A model generated the notes under the pieces. The model was not told where the DNA came from. It searched no databases and saw nothing but the letters and a program-made list of their open reading frames with translations. A stretch of 64,000 nt of DNA from Hydrogenophaga sp. (GTDB lineage: Bacteria > Pseudomonadota > Gammaproteobacteria > Burkholderiales > Burkholderiaceae_C), in contig NZ_JAUCZF010000004.1 in the NCBI RefSeq assembly GCF_030373245.1, forward strand, positions 186,001 to 250,000, read 5' to 3'. The position numbers were made by a program, and so were the translations under genes. Shown piece after piece: positions 51,967 through 60,720 of the stretch (the stretch's first letter is position 1; the number at the start of each line of letters is the position of its first letter).

Positions 51967-52437
51967 TCAGCCCAGCTCGGCAATCAGCTCAATCTCCACA
52001 CAAGCGCCAAACGGCAACTGCGCCACGCCAAAGGCGCTGCGAGCGTGTGCGCCGACTTGCGGACCGAACACCTGGCCGAGCAGTTCACTGCAGCCGTTGG
52101 TGACCAGGTGTTGCTCGGTGTAGGTGGCGGTGCTGTTGACCAGGCTCAGCACCTTGACGATGCGCTTCACATCGTCCAGCGTTTTGCCCCCGGCCAGGCA
52201 GGCGGCGGCCAGTGTGCCCATGAGGTCGATCGCGACGGCGCGCGCGGCCACCTTGGCTTCGTCGGTGGTCATGGTGAGACCCACCTGACCGACCCACGGC
52301 TTGCCGTCTTGCCTGGCGATGTGACCGCTGAGGAAGATGAGATTGCCGGTCTGAACAAAGGGCACGTAGGCTGCTGCTGGGACGGACACCGGGGGCAGCT
52401 CGATCTTGAGTTCGGCCAGTTTGTCGTAGATGCTCAT
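51967..52437 (-). CDS. RidA/YjgF-family protein
   Basis: This 156-residue trimeric enamine/imine deaminase-type protein is of the longer Rid subfamily. It has LIFLSGHIARQDGKP near the N-terminus, LGQVFGPQVGAHARSAFGVAQLPFGACVEIELIAELG at the end and NGCSELL in between. The catalytic Arg of RidA (usually in the ARxAxGVxxLP segment) appears as HARSAFGVAQLP, so activity is possible. AGGAGA precedes the ATG. Confidence 0.85.
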   Translation of the reverse strand: MSIYDKLAELKIELPPVSVPAAAYVPFVQTGNLIFLSGHIARQDGKPWVGQVGLTMTTDEAKVAARAVAIDLMGTLAAACLAGGKTLDDVKRIVKVLSLVNSTATYTEQHLVTNGCSELLGQVFGPQVGAHARSAFGVAQLPFGACVEIELIAELG

Positions 52438-52557
52438 CGGTAGGTCTCCTGAATGCGGTGGGGGATGGTCGGGTTCACTGGATTTTAGAGCTGTGTCTGG
52501 ACTGGCCCGTGCGGATGGTCTGGGGCCTGTTCACACGACTTTTTTTGCGACGCGTTG

Positions 52558-53574
52558 TCAGCCAGGCGTGCTGGATTGCGACTGCGACTGCGTCGCTTCT
52601 GAGGCAGGAGCCCGCGGAGCGAGCTGGGCCCATTCTTCGGGTGGGGCCACGGTGACCGCCACATCCAGCTCATGACCGGCCCCACCCTGGATCACGCCGC
52701 GCATGGGCGAGACGTCAGAAAAGTCCCGACCCACGGCCAGCGTCACGTAATCTTCCCCCGGGCTGCCCCAGCCGCATCGGTTGTTGGTGGGGTCGAAATC
52801 AAACCATGCGCCTGGGCCGCTGGTGGGCGCACCGTCGGGCGCGATGAATCCGACGGGCAGCGGCACGTACAGCGCTACCCAGGCGTGAGAGGCGTCGGCG
52901 CCGATCAGTCTCGGCTTGCCGGGTGGTGGCTGCGTCAGCAGGTAGCCGCTGACGTAGCGCGCGGGCAGGCCCAGGCTGCGCAGGCAGCCGAGCATGATGT
53001 GCGCAAAGTCCTGGCACACGCCTTTGCCCTGTTCCAGCGCTTGCAGCGCCGGTGTGTTGACCTCGGTGCTGGCTGTCTCGTAAGTGAGGTCGGTGTGGAT
53101 GCGCTCCGTCAGCGCGCGCACTGCCTCCAGCACCGGCAAGCCCGTGGCGAACACCGGCCGGGCAAAGGCGGCAAAGGCATCGTCGCGCGGCACGTAGGGT
53201 GAAGCGAACAGGAACTCGCTCGCCGGATCGTAGGGCGCCTGAACACGATAGCGGAAATGTTCTCGCAGCCATTCCCAGCTCTGCACGGTCCAGGCCGGGT
53301 TGTCGGGCAGTGGCCAGGGCTTGGAGGTCTCCACCTCACTCTGTGCATCCACCCGGAGGGTTTCGTGGGGAGCCTGCAGAGAGAAAAAGGTGCGCAGGTT
53401 GCCGAACACGTCGATGGTCTCGCTGCGGGTCGCCGGCTCGGGTGTGATCTTGATCTCGTGGTGCAGCACTTGCTGACCCGCGCCCGCGCGCGGCGTGAGG
53501 TGCACCATGTGCTGGGCCAGTGCCACCGTGCCCAGGTAGTCGTAGAGCGTCTCGTGGTGGATGCGCAGCCTCAT
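52558..53574 (-). CDS. Transglutaminase-like cysteine peptidase/amidase
   Basis: This 338-residue protein has an N-terminal transglutaminase_N-like beta domain (MRLRIHHETLYDYLG..., HEIKITPEP) and a papain-like catalytic core with the triad Cys (GVCQDFAH), His (DASHAWVAL) and Asp (WFDFDPTNN). Enzymes of this group sit beside circularly permuted ATP-grasp and alpha-E genes and are predicted to cleave or form isopeptide bonds in a peptide product. It is the last gene of the minus-strand cluster. The start at 53574 is preferred over the longer 53589. Confidence 0.87.
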   Translation of the reverse strand: MRLRIHHETLYDYLGTVALAQHMVHLTPRAGAGQQVLHHEIKITPEPATRSETIDVFGNLRTFFSLQAPHETLRVDAQSEVETSKPWPLPDNPAWTVQSWEWLREHFRYRVQAPYDPASEFLFASPYVPRDDAFAAFARPVFATGLPVLEAVRALTERIHTDLTYETASTEVNTPALQALEQGKGVCQDFAHIMLGCLRSLGLPARYVSGYLLTQPPPGKPRLIGADASHAWVALYVPLPVGFIAPDGAPTSGPGAWFDFDPTNNRCGWGSPGEDYVTLAVGRDFSDVSPMRGVIQGGAGHELDVAVTVAPPEEWAQLAPRAPASEATQSQSQSSTPG

Positions 53575-53626
53575 GACAGCGACCCGCACAAGGGCTGGAG
53601 ATGGGCATGGATCCGCCGTGGCATGG

Positions 53627-56233
53627 TCAGGCTCCCAGCGACTGGTTGCGCCGGTCTGCGTGGTTGAAGTGCAGGTGCGTGATCTCTTCCGACAGCGCGC
53701 TGGCGGCCACTGCGCAGCTTTCCAGCAGGTTGGTCAACTCGGTCCAGCTGCGTTGCCCTTCGGGTGTGCGTTGCCAGCTGCTCAGGTCGGCCAGCACCCA
53801 GGTATCGGGGTCGGGTAGGGCGAGGGCCAGGGCGGCGTCATGGGGCGCGGCGCTGATCGCGAGCTTGCCCAGGCGTGCGCGCAGGGTCTGCACCACCCAG
53901 GCGATCGAACGAGGGTTGTCGCGATCCATCACCAGGAGGTCGACCAGGGCCACCATGTCGCGGCGCTGCTGGTACTGGGCATGGAAGGTGATGGTGCTGT
54001 CGAACAGGGCCACCACCGCCTCGAAGCCGGCTGCATCGTGCACGCAGCCGTGTTCCATCGCCAGCACCAGAGCCCGCGAGAGGGTGATCATGCGTTCGAT
54101 GTGGCGCCCCATGGACAGCAGGCGCCAGCCGTCGTCGCGCACCATGCGATCGGTCTGCGATCCGGTGATCGCCGCCAGCAGTTCGCTGGCGCTCTGCAAT
54201 GCCGCGCGTGCCTCGGCGCTCACATAGTCGGTGCCGAGAGAAAGGGCGGCGCAGTCGCGCGTGAACGTGGCTTCGGTGCGCTCGACCAGCTTCCACTGCT
54301 CTTGTGACAGGCGTTCGCGCACTTGGGACGCCGCCCCCTTGAGCGCACGCAGGTTGTGGCCTACGCTGAACGACTGAGCGGCCAGCTTGGGATCGGTCGG
54401 CGCGAGGTTGGCCACCAGCGAGCGGGTGAACACGCGAATCGATTGTTCGGCCGACGGCACGTCCTCCAGGACCAGCGAATTCTCCTGTGCCATGGCGCTG
54501 AGCCATGCCAGCACGCTGGGCGAGTTGGCCTCTTCGCCACCCAGCTCATCGAGCGCGATCTGGGCGATGCGAATCGAGTTCTCAGCGCGTTCGGTGTAGC
54601 GCCCGAGCCAGAACAGGTTTTCAGCCGCGCGGCTGGTCACTGTGCGGCTCTGGCTGGCCAGCGCTAGCGTGCTGGGCGCCGAGTGCAGCAGGCTGGTGTG
54701 GTCCACCGCGCCCTCGGTCTGCACCCAGCAGTCGGCGCTGCTGCCGCCGCGCTGCATGGCGGCGATGAGCTGACCGCGTGGCGCCAGTCGCACCAGGCCG
54801 CCCGGCAGCACGCGCCAGGAGTTGGGGCCATCGGCCAGCGCAAAGACGCGCAGCATGCCCGAGCGCGGCATCAGCCGGTCGTTGGCCCAGGTCGGGGTCT
54901 GTGACAGCGGCAGCCAGGCCTGCACCGTGTGGTCTTCCGGGTGGCGCGCCATTCGGCCCGACCACTCGTCCAGCTCCCTTGGACTCAGGCTTTGGCCCAT
55001 GGCGGTGTCCAGCTCTGAGCGTGGGTAAGTGGGTTTGATCACGCTGGTCTTGAGCAGCGGCAACACCTCGCGCAGCGCAGCGTCTTCGCCGCACCACCAG
55101 GTGGCCAGCGAGGGCAGCTGCAATTCTTCACCCAGCAGGTGCCGGCTGATGGCTGGCAGGAAGCCGAGCAGGGCGCTGGACTCCAGCGGCGCCGAGCCCG
55201 GTGCGTTCGCCAGCACCAGGTTGCCCGCGCGCAGCACCTGCAGCAAGCCTGGCACGCCCAGTGTCGAGTCGGCTCGCAGCTCCAGCGGGTCCAGCCATTC
55301 ATCGTCCAGCCGCTTGATGAGGGCATGCACCGGCTCCAGGCCCTTGAGGGTCTTGAGGAAGAGGCGCTGGTCGCGCACCGTGAGGTCGTTGCCCTCCACC
55401 AGCGTCAGGCCGAGGTAGCGCGCCAGGTACGCGTGTTCGAAATAGGTTTCGTTGTAGGGCCCGGGCGTGAGCAGGGCGATGCGGGCGTTCTCTCCCTCAG
55501 GCGTGAGCTGTTTGATGCCCTCGACGAGCGCGCGGTAGCTGGCGGCCAGCCGCTGCACTTTCATGCCGGCGAAGGCCTTGGGAAACTGGCGAGCGATCGC
55601 GATGCGGTTTTCCAGCAGGTACCCCAGGCCAGATGGCGCCTGGGTGCGCTGACCCACCACCCACCAGCGGCCGTCGGGACCGTGTGCGAGGTCGAAACCC
55701 ACAATGTGCAGCCAGGTGCCCCCGGGCGGCGTCACGCCCTGCATGGCGCGCAGGTATCCGGGATGGCCTTGCACCAGCGCGGCGGGCAGCATGGCTTTTT
55801 GCAGCAGCTCGCGCTGGCCGTACATGTCGGCCATGATGGCGTTGAGCAGGCGGGTGCGCTGCAGCACACCGGCTTCGATATGGGCCCAGTCGGCGGCGCC
55901 GACGATCATCGGGAACAGGTCCAGCGCCCAGGGACGGCGCAGGCCGCGGTCGGCGTCCGCGTAGACGTTGTAGGTCACGCCGTTGTCGCGAATCTGGCGC
56001 TGCAGGTTGGCGTGTCGGCGATTCAGGTCGGCAAAGCCGTCGGCGCCGATGTGTTCAAAAAAGCTGGCCCAGGTGGTGGCGAGTGCAGCCGGTGCGCCCT
56101 GGCCGTTGATGGCCACCCCGCGCAGCTCGTCGTGGTGGCCGCGGTCGGCGGGCATGGAAAGCGAAAGCGCCCAGTCGGCAGGCGTGCCGGGGCCGAGGTC
56201 GCCAAACAGGGAGTCGTTGGGTTCGGGTTTCAC
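53627..56233 (-). CDS. Fused circularly permuted ATP-grasp and alpha-E protein
   Basis: This protein of about 868 residues joins two parts usually encoded separately. Residues 1-490 are a circularly permuted type 2 ATP-grasp (DUF404/DUF407-like: NVYADADRGLRRPWALDLFPMIV, GRWWVVGQRTQAPSGLGYLLENR, LTPGPYNETYFEHAYLARYLG, GVPGLLQVLRAGNLVLANAPGSA, VIKPTYP). Residues 550-868 are an all-helical alpha-E domain (RAAENLFWLGRYTERAENSIRIAQ, GRHIERMITLSRALV). ATP-grasp amidoligases join an amine and a carboxylate; alpha-E has no proven activity. The start is uncertain: GTG 56233 or TTG 56242. It lies 52 nt before the transglutaminase gene. Confidence 0.88.
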   Translation of the reverse strand: MKPEPNDSLFGDLGPGTPADWALSLSMPADRGHHDELRGVAINGQGAPAALATTWASFFEHIGADGFADLNRRHANLQRQIRDNGVTYNVYADADRGLRRPWALDLFPMIVGAADWAHIEAGVLQRTRLLNAIMADMYGQRELLQKAMLPAALVQGHPGYLRAMQGVTPPGGTWLHIVGFDLAHGPDGRWWVVGQRTQAPSGLGYLLENRIAIARQFPKAFAGMKVQRLAASYRALVEGIKQLTPEGENARIALLTPGPYNETYFEHAYLARYLGLTLVEGNDLTVRDQRLFLKTLKGLEPVHALIKRLDDEWLDPLELRADSTLGVPGLLQVLRAGNLVLANAPGSAPLESSALLGFLPAISRHLLGEELQLPSLATWWCGEDAALREVLPLLKTSVIKPTYPRSELDTAMGQSLSPRELDEWSGRMARHPEDHTVQAWLPLSQTPTWANDRLMPRSGMLRVFALADGPNSWRVLPGGLVRLAPRGQLIAAMQRGGSSADCWVQTEGAVDHTSLLHSAPSTLALASQSRTVTSRAAENLFWLGRYTERAENSIRIAQIALDELGGEEANSPSVLAWLSAMAQENSLVLEDVPSAEQSIRVFTRSLVANLAPTDPKLAAQSFSVGHNLRALKGAASQVRERLSQEQWKLVERTEATFTRDCAALSLGTDYVSAEARAALQSASELLAAITGSQTDRMVRDDGWRLLSMGRHIERMITLSRALVLAMEHGCVHDAAGFEAVVALFDSTITFHAQYQQRRDMVALVDLLVMDRDNPRSIAWVVQTLRARLGKLAISAAPHDAALALALPDPDTWVLADLSSWQRTPEGQRSWTELTNLLESCAVAASALSEEITHLHFNHADRRNQSLGA

Positions 56234-56348
56234 TGCGGCCAAGTATGCCCGGTGCGTCCGGCGCGCAGCCGCTCAGAACCGGCGCGCCGTTGCATGGTGC
56301 ACAAAATCGGCCATTCGCATGTTCGCCAGGCGCAGTCGGACCATCGGA

Positions 56349-57056
56349 TCAGTTCAGCGGCAGGGCATCGAAGGTGGCGTAGGTGTTGCGCAGCCAGGTC
56401 TTGACCCGCTGGCGCTCCAGCATGCCCAGGGCATCGGGGCCCGTGGTGGTGTGGATGGCCGACCAGAAGCTGGCGTTGCGGCGGTCGATCTTGCGCATGC
56501 TGGCTTCGTGCAGTTGGCCCAGTGTCACGACCCGACCACCCAGTGCGAGGGCTTTCTTCAGCGCCGGAGATTGCTCCAGTTGCGAAAAGTCGCTCCCCCG
56601 GCCTTCGTTCTTCACCACGAAGTAGTTGGGCCCCGGGCCAAAGGTATTGACCAGGCGATCCAGCAGGTCGACCGAGTCCTGGCCGGCATCGGCCATGTGC
56701 CAGAAATTCACCGTGATGCCCATGCTCGCCAGCAGCGCGAGCAGATCGGAATCGCGAATCCAGCGCGACAGCGGAGCAGCGGTCTGCGCTGCCAGATCGA
56801 CGATCACGCTGGCACGCACGCCGCTGACCGGCATCTCCTCGAACACACTCGCGACCTTGTCCAGGCCCTCGTAGCTGTCGACCACGACCGGCGACGCGTA
56901 GTCGGCGTAAAAGCGGGCAAACGAGGTGTGGGACCTGTCGGTGTCGAAGCCTGTGAAAGGCTGGCCCTTGTCGATGAAGTACTGCGCCAGCACGCGGGCG
57001 GCAACCGATTTGCCGACACCGCCTTTTTCGCCGCCGATGAAATTGAGAGTGGCCAT
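56349..57056 (-). CDS. MinD/ParA-like P-loop ATPase
   Basis: This 235-residue ATPase of the SIMIBI class has the deviant Walker A motif GEKGGVGKS (residues 9-17), an A' motif FDTDRSH and a Walker B-like VIVDLAAQT. There is no membrane-targeting helix like that of MinD and no DNA-binding extension like those of plasmid ParA. The second half (NYFVVKNEGRGSDFSQLEQSP) resembles mobilisation or orphan ParA proteins. It sits between the DUF2126 fusion (23 nt upstream) and the ATP-grasp/alpha-E gene (about 115 nt downstream) on the same strand, which is not the usual content of this cluster. Confidence 0.8.
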   Translation of the reverse strand: MATLNFIGGEKGGVGKSVAARVLAQYFIDKGQPFTGFDTDRSHTSFARFYADYASPVVVDSYEGLDKVASVFEEMPVSGVRASVIVDLAAQTAAPLSRWIRDSDLLALLASMGITVNFWHMADAGQDSVDLLDRLVNTFGPGPNYFVVKNEGRGSDFSQLEQSPALKKALALGGRVVTLGQLHEASMRKIDRRNASFWSAIHTTTGPDALGMLERQRVKTWLRNTYATFDALPLN

Positions 57057-57079
57057 GGTTGGGTTGGAGTTGGGTTTGT

Positions 57080-60000
57080 TCAGGTGGCGTGGCGCAGGTC
57101 GAGCGTGAACGGAAACTCTCGGCTGCCGGGCACGTGGATGGTGGCCGGAGGAATCACCATCGGCCCAGGTGTGTGGCCCATGGCCTTGAAGCGAGACAGT
57201 CGGCGGCTTTCCGCTTCAAACGAGTTGACTGGCAGGTTTTCGTAGCTCAGACCGCCCGGGTGGGCCACGTGGTACTCGCAGCCGCCGATGGAGTGCTTGG
57301 ACCAGGTGTCCACGATGTCAAAGGTCAGCGGTGCGTGCACGCCAATGGTGGGGTGCAGGCTGCTCGGCGGATTCCACGCCTTGTAGCGAACGCTGGCGAC
57401 GTACTCGCCCACGGTGCCGGTGTTCTGCAGCGGCAGTGCGTGTCCGTTGCAGGTCACCACATAACGACTCTGGTTCATCCCGGTCATGCGCACCTCGATG
57501 CGCTCCAGCGACGAGTCCACATAGCGGGCGTTGCCACCCGCCGCGCTTTCTTCGCCCATCACGTGCCAGGGCTCCAGCGCGTTGCGCAGCGTCAGCTCCA
57601 TGCCGGCTGAGTGGATCGAGCCGATCATGGGGAAACGGAACTCGTAGTGCGGCGCGAACCAGCTGGCGTCAAACGCGTAGCCAGCGCGATTCATGTCGGC
57701 GATCACATCGACAAAGTCCTGCTGGATGAAGGTCGGCAGCATGAAGCGGTCGTGCAGCTCGGTGCCCCAGCGGGTGGCCGGCGCCTGGTACGGACTCTTC
57801 CAGAATCGCGAGACCAGCGCGCGCAGCAGCAATTGTTGCGCGCTGCTCATGTGCGGATGCGGTGGCATTTCAAAAGCACGCAGCTCCAGCAGACCCAGGC
57901 GGCCTGTGGCCGAATCGGGCGAGTACAGCTTGTCGATCGAGAACTCACTGCGGTGCGTGTTGCCGGTGACATCGATCAGGATGTTGCGCAGCGTGCGGTC
58001 GACGATCCACGGCGGCATGGTCTGGCCATAGATCTCGCGGTTCTTGTAGATCTGCTCAATGGCAATTTCCAGCTCATACAGCTGGTCATTGCGCGCCTCG
58101 TCCACGCGGGGTGCCTGGCTGGTGGGGCCGACGAACATGCCGCTGAAGAGGTAGCTGAGCGACGGGTGGTTGTGCCAGTACAGCAGCAGGCTGGCCAGCA
58201 GCTCGGGTTTGCGCAGGAACGGGCTGTCCGCAGGCGTTGCCCCACCCATCACAAAGTGGTTGCCTCCGCCGGTGCCGGTGTGGCGGCCATCGGTCATGAA
58301 CTTCTCAGCCGACAGGCGCGATTCAAACGCGGCGTTGTAGAGAAACTCGGTGTTCTTCACCAGTTCGCGCCAATGCGTGACCGGGTGGATGTTGACCTCG
58401 ATCACGCCCGGGTCGGGGGTGACTTGCAGCAGCTTCATGCGCGGGTCGCGCGGTGGCGGATAGCCTTCGAGCACCAGCGGCATCTTGAGCTCCTCAGCCG
58501 TGGCTTCGATGGCGGCCAGCAGTTCGAGGTAGTGTTCGAGCTTCTCCAGCGGTGGCATGAAGACGTACAGCACGGCAGACGCCTTGCCCACCATTTCGGC
58601 TTTGGGGCCACTTGCCCGGCGCGGGTCGCGCACCTCCACGCACAGCGCCGTGCGGGTGATCCAGTGCGCCGATTCGTTCAGCGCTGGCGTTCGGTCGAAG
58701 TTGGCCGGTTCGGCCTGGCCATCGGCCCTGGCGGTCAGCGTCGGGATGCGCGAAGCCAGGCCGGTGGGTGTCTGCATTCTTCGTGGTGCCTCCGCCGCTC
58801 GGTCGGTGCCGGCGACGTAACGCGCGGCGATGGCGCTGTGCAGTGGCAAGGGTCCACGCGGAACCGACGGATCCAACTCCACCTGATAGGGGTAGTCGGC
58901 TTCATTGACCCAGGGCAGGGAATCCAGCGGCAGGCGCAGGCCCATGGGGGAGTCGCCCGGCATCAGGTACAGGCGTTCGTCGCGCAGAAACCAGGAGCCG
59001 GTGGTCCAGCGCGCTTGACCCGGACGTTGGGATGCCGAGGGTTTCAGCGGCAGCAGGTAGCCCACCACCGAGTCCAGTTTCTGGCTGAACACGCGGCGCA
59101 GCCGAACGCGCTCCATCTCGTCATCGAGTCGTGAGTTGAACGGGTCGACGTTCACCGGCAGTCGGCGTTCACGCCACAGGTAGTACCAGACGTCCTCGTA
59201 GGCGGGCTGCATGAACTGGTCGGTGATGCCAAGCCTGCGCGCCAGGGTTTGCGTGAAGCGCTGGGCATCTTCGCTGGTGCAGTGCGTGGGATGGCGTTCG
59301 TCCACAAACAGCGCCGGGTTGGACCAGATCGGGTCCCCATCGGCGCGCCAGTAAATGTTGAGGGCCCAGCGCGGCAACTGCTCGCCCGGGTACCACTTGC
59401 CCTGTCCGAAGTGCAGAAAGCCGCCTAGACCGTATTCGTCCCGCAGCTTGTGCACCAGCTCGGTGGCAAAGCCACGCTTGGTCGGGCCCAGGGCGTCGGT
59501 GTTCCATTCGGCGGCGTCGCGGTCACTGGCCGCCACGAAGGTGGGCTCGCCGCCCATGGTCAATCGAACATCGTTCGAAAACAGCTCGGCGTCCACGGTG
59601 TCGCCCAGCGCCATCACTGCGGCCCACTGCTCTTCTGTGTAGGGCTTGGTCACGCGAGGGGATTCGTAGATGCGGGTCACGCCCATGTGGTGCTCGAACG
59701 TGACCTCACTCTTGCTCACACCACCTTCGATGGGCGCTGCGCCCGAGGGCAGTGGCGTGCAGGCCAGCGGAATGTGACCCTCGCCCGCCAGCAGGCCCGA
59801 GGTGGCGTCCAGACCCACCCAGCCGGCGCCGGGCAGGTAGACCTCGCACCAGGCGTGCAGGTCGGTGAAGTCCACTTCGGTGCCGCTGGGGCCGTCGAGC
59901 GCTTTCACGTCCGACTTCAGCTGTATCAGGTAGCCCGAGACGAAGCGCGCGGCCAGACCGCAGTGGCGCAGCAGCTGCACCAGCAGCCAGCCCGAATCGC

Positions 60001-60541
60001 GGCACGAGCCGCTGGCGAGCTGCAGGGTTTCTTCCGGAGTCTGCACGCCGGGCTCCATGCGGATCAGGTACTTGATGTCCCGGCTGACCATCTGGTTCAG
60101 ATCGACCAGAAAAATCACGGTACGCCGTTTTGTGCGGTCGATCTTGTCCAGGTAGGCCTTCACCAGCGGTGTGACCGGGTCGGGCTTGAGGTAGGGCGCC
60201 AGTTCTTCCTTGAGCTCCGCGGCGTAGGTGAAGGGAAATTCTTCGGCGTCGGGTTCGAGGAAAAAGTCGAACGGGTTGTAGACCGCCATCTCGAAGACCG
60301 CGTCCACCGTGACCTTGAACTCGCTGACCTTTTCCGGGAAGACCAGTCGGGCCTGGTAGTTGGCAAACGGGTCCTGCTGCCAGTTGACGAAATGCCCCGC
60401 TGGCTCCACCTTGAGCGAATAGGAAACGATCTTCGAGCGGCAGTGCGGCGCGGGGCGCAGACGCACGATCTGCGGACCCAGATCGACCAGGCGGTCGTAC
60501 CGATAATGGGTGATGTGGCTCAGGGCAGCGTGAATGGCCAT
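57080..60541 (-). CDS. Transglutaminase-DUF2126 fusion protein
   Basis: This 1153-residue protein opens with MAIHAALSHITHYRYDR, a transglutaminase_N domain. A transglutaminase core follows, with Cys in SGSCRDSGWLL, His in DLHAWCEVY and Asp in GLDATSG (residues 1-280). The remaining about 850 residues are DUF2126, with FVAASDRDAAEWN, HFGQGKWYPGEQLPRW, TGTGGGNHFVMGG and HPSLSYLFSG. DUF2126 resembles glutamine-synthetase/amidoligase-like catalytic folds and is found with the ATP-grasp/alpha-E genes. It is the first gene of the minus-strand cluster. A longer frame to 60583 adds 14 residues without a ribosome site. Confidence 0.9.
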   Translation of the reverse strand: MAIHAALSHITHYRYDRLVDLGPQIVRLRPAPHCRSKIVSYSLKVEPAGHFVNWQQDPFANYQARLVFPEKVSEFKVTVDAVFEMAVYNPFDFFLEPDAEEFPFTYAAELKEELAPYLKPDPVTPLVKAYLDKIDRTKRRTVIFLVDLNQMVSRDIKYLIRMEPGVQTPEETLQLASGSCRDSGWLLVQLLRHCGLAARFVSGYLIQLKSDVKALDGPSGTEVDFTDLHAWCEVYLPGAGWVGLDATSGLLAGEGHIPLACTPLPSGAAPIEGGVSKSEVTFEHHMGVTRIYESPRVTKPYTEEQWAAVMALGDTVDAELFSNDVRLTMGGEPTFVAASDRDAAEWNTDALGPTKRGFATELVHKLRDEYGLGGFLHFGQGKWYPGEQLPRWALNIYWRADGDPIWSNPALFVDERHPTHCTSEDAQRFTQTLARRLGITDQFMQPAYEDVWYYLWRERRLPVNVDPFNSRLDDEMERVRLRRVFSQKLDSVVGYLLPLKPSASQRPGQARWTTGSWFLRDERLYLMPGDSPMGLRLPLDSLPWVNEADYPYQVELDPSVPRGPLPLHSAIAARYVAGTDRAAEAPRRMQTPTGLASRIPTLTARADGQAEPANFDRTPALNESAHWITRTALCVEVRDPRRASGPKAEMVGKASAVLYVFMPPLEKLEHYLELLAAIEATAEELKMPLVLEGYPPPRDPRMKLLQVTPDPGVIEVNIHPVTHWRELVKNTEFLYNAAFESRLSAEKFMTDGRHTGTGGGNHFVMGGATPADSPFLRKPELLASLLLYWHNHPSLSYLFSGMFVGPTSQAPRVDEARNDQLYELEIAIEQIYKNREIYGQTMPPWIVDRTLRNILIDVTGNTHRSEFSIDKLYSPDSATGRLGLLELRAFEMPPHPHMSSAQQLLLRALVSRFWKSPYQAPATRWGTELHDRFMLPTFIQQDFVDVIADMNRAGYAFDASWFAPHYEFRFPMIGSIHSAGMELTLRNALEPWHVMGEESAAGGNARYVDSSLERIEVRMTGMNQSRYVVTCNGHALPLQNTGTVGEYVASVRYKAWNPPSSLHPTIGVHAPLTFDIVDTWSKHSIGGCEYHVAHPGGLSYENLPVNSFEAESRRLSRFKAMGHTPGPMVIPPATIHVPGSREFPFTLDLRHAT

Positions 60542-60720
60542 GCGGGGGGCTTTCAAAGGGTCAGGAAGCAACAGGGGGAGCAAAAAACCATGGTTTCTCA
60601 GGGATGCAGAAGCCGCTGGGGTCTATTCCCCATACTAGCAACTCTCACGCCAGGGTGCGGTGACTTCGCAGCCACGCGGGTGCGAAGAGCGGCCGGATCA
60701 CCTGGCTTCGGGCGCGTGCC

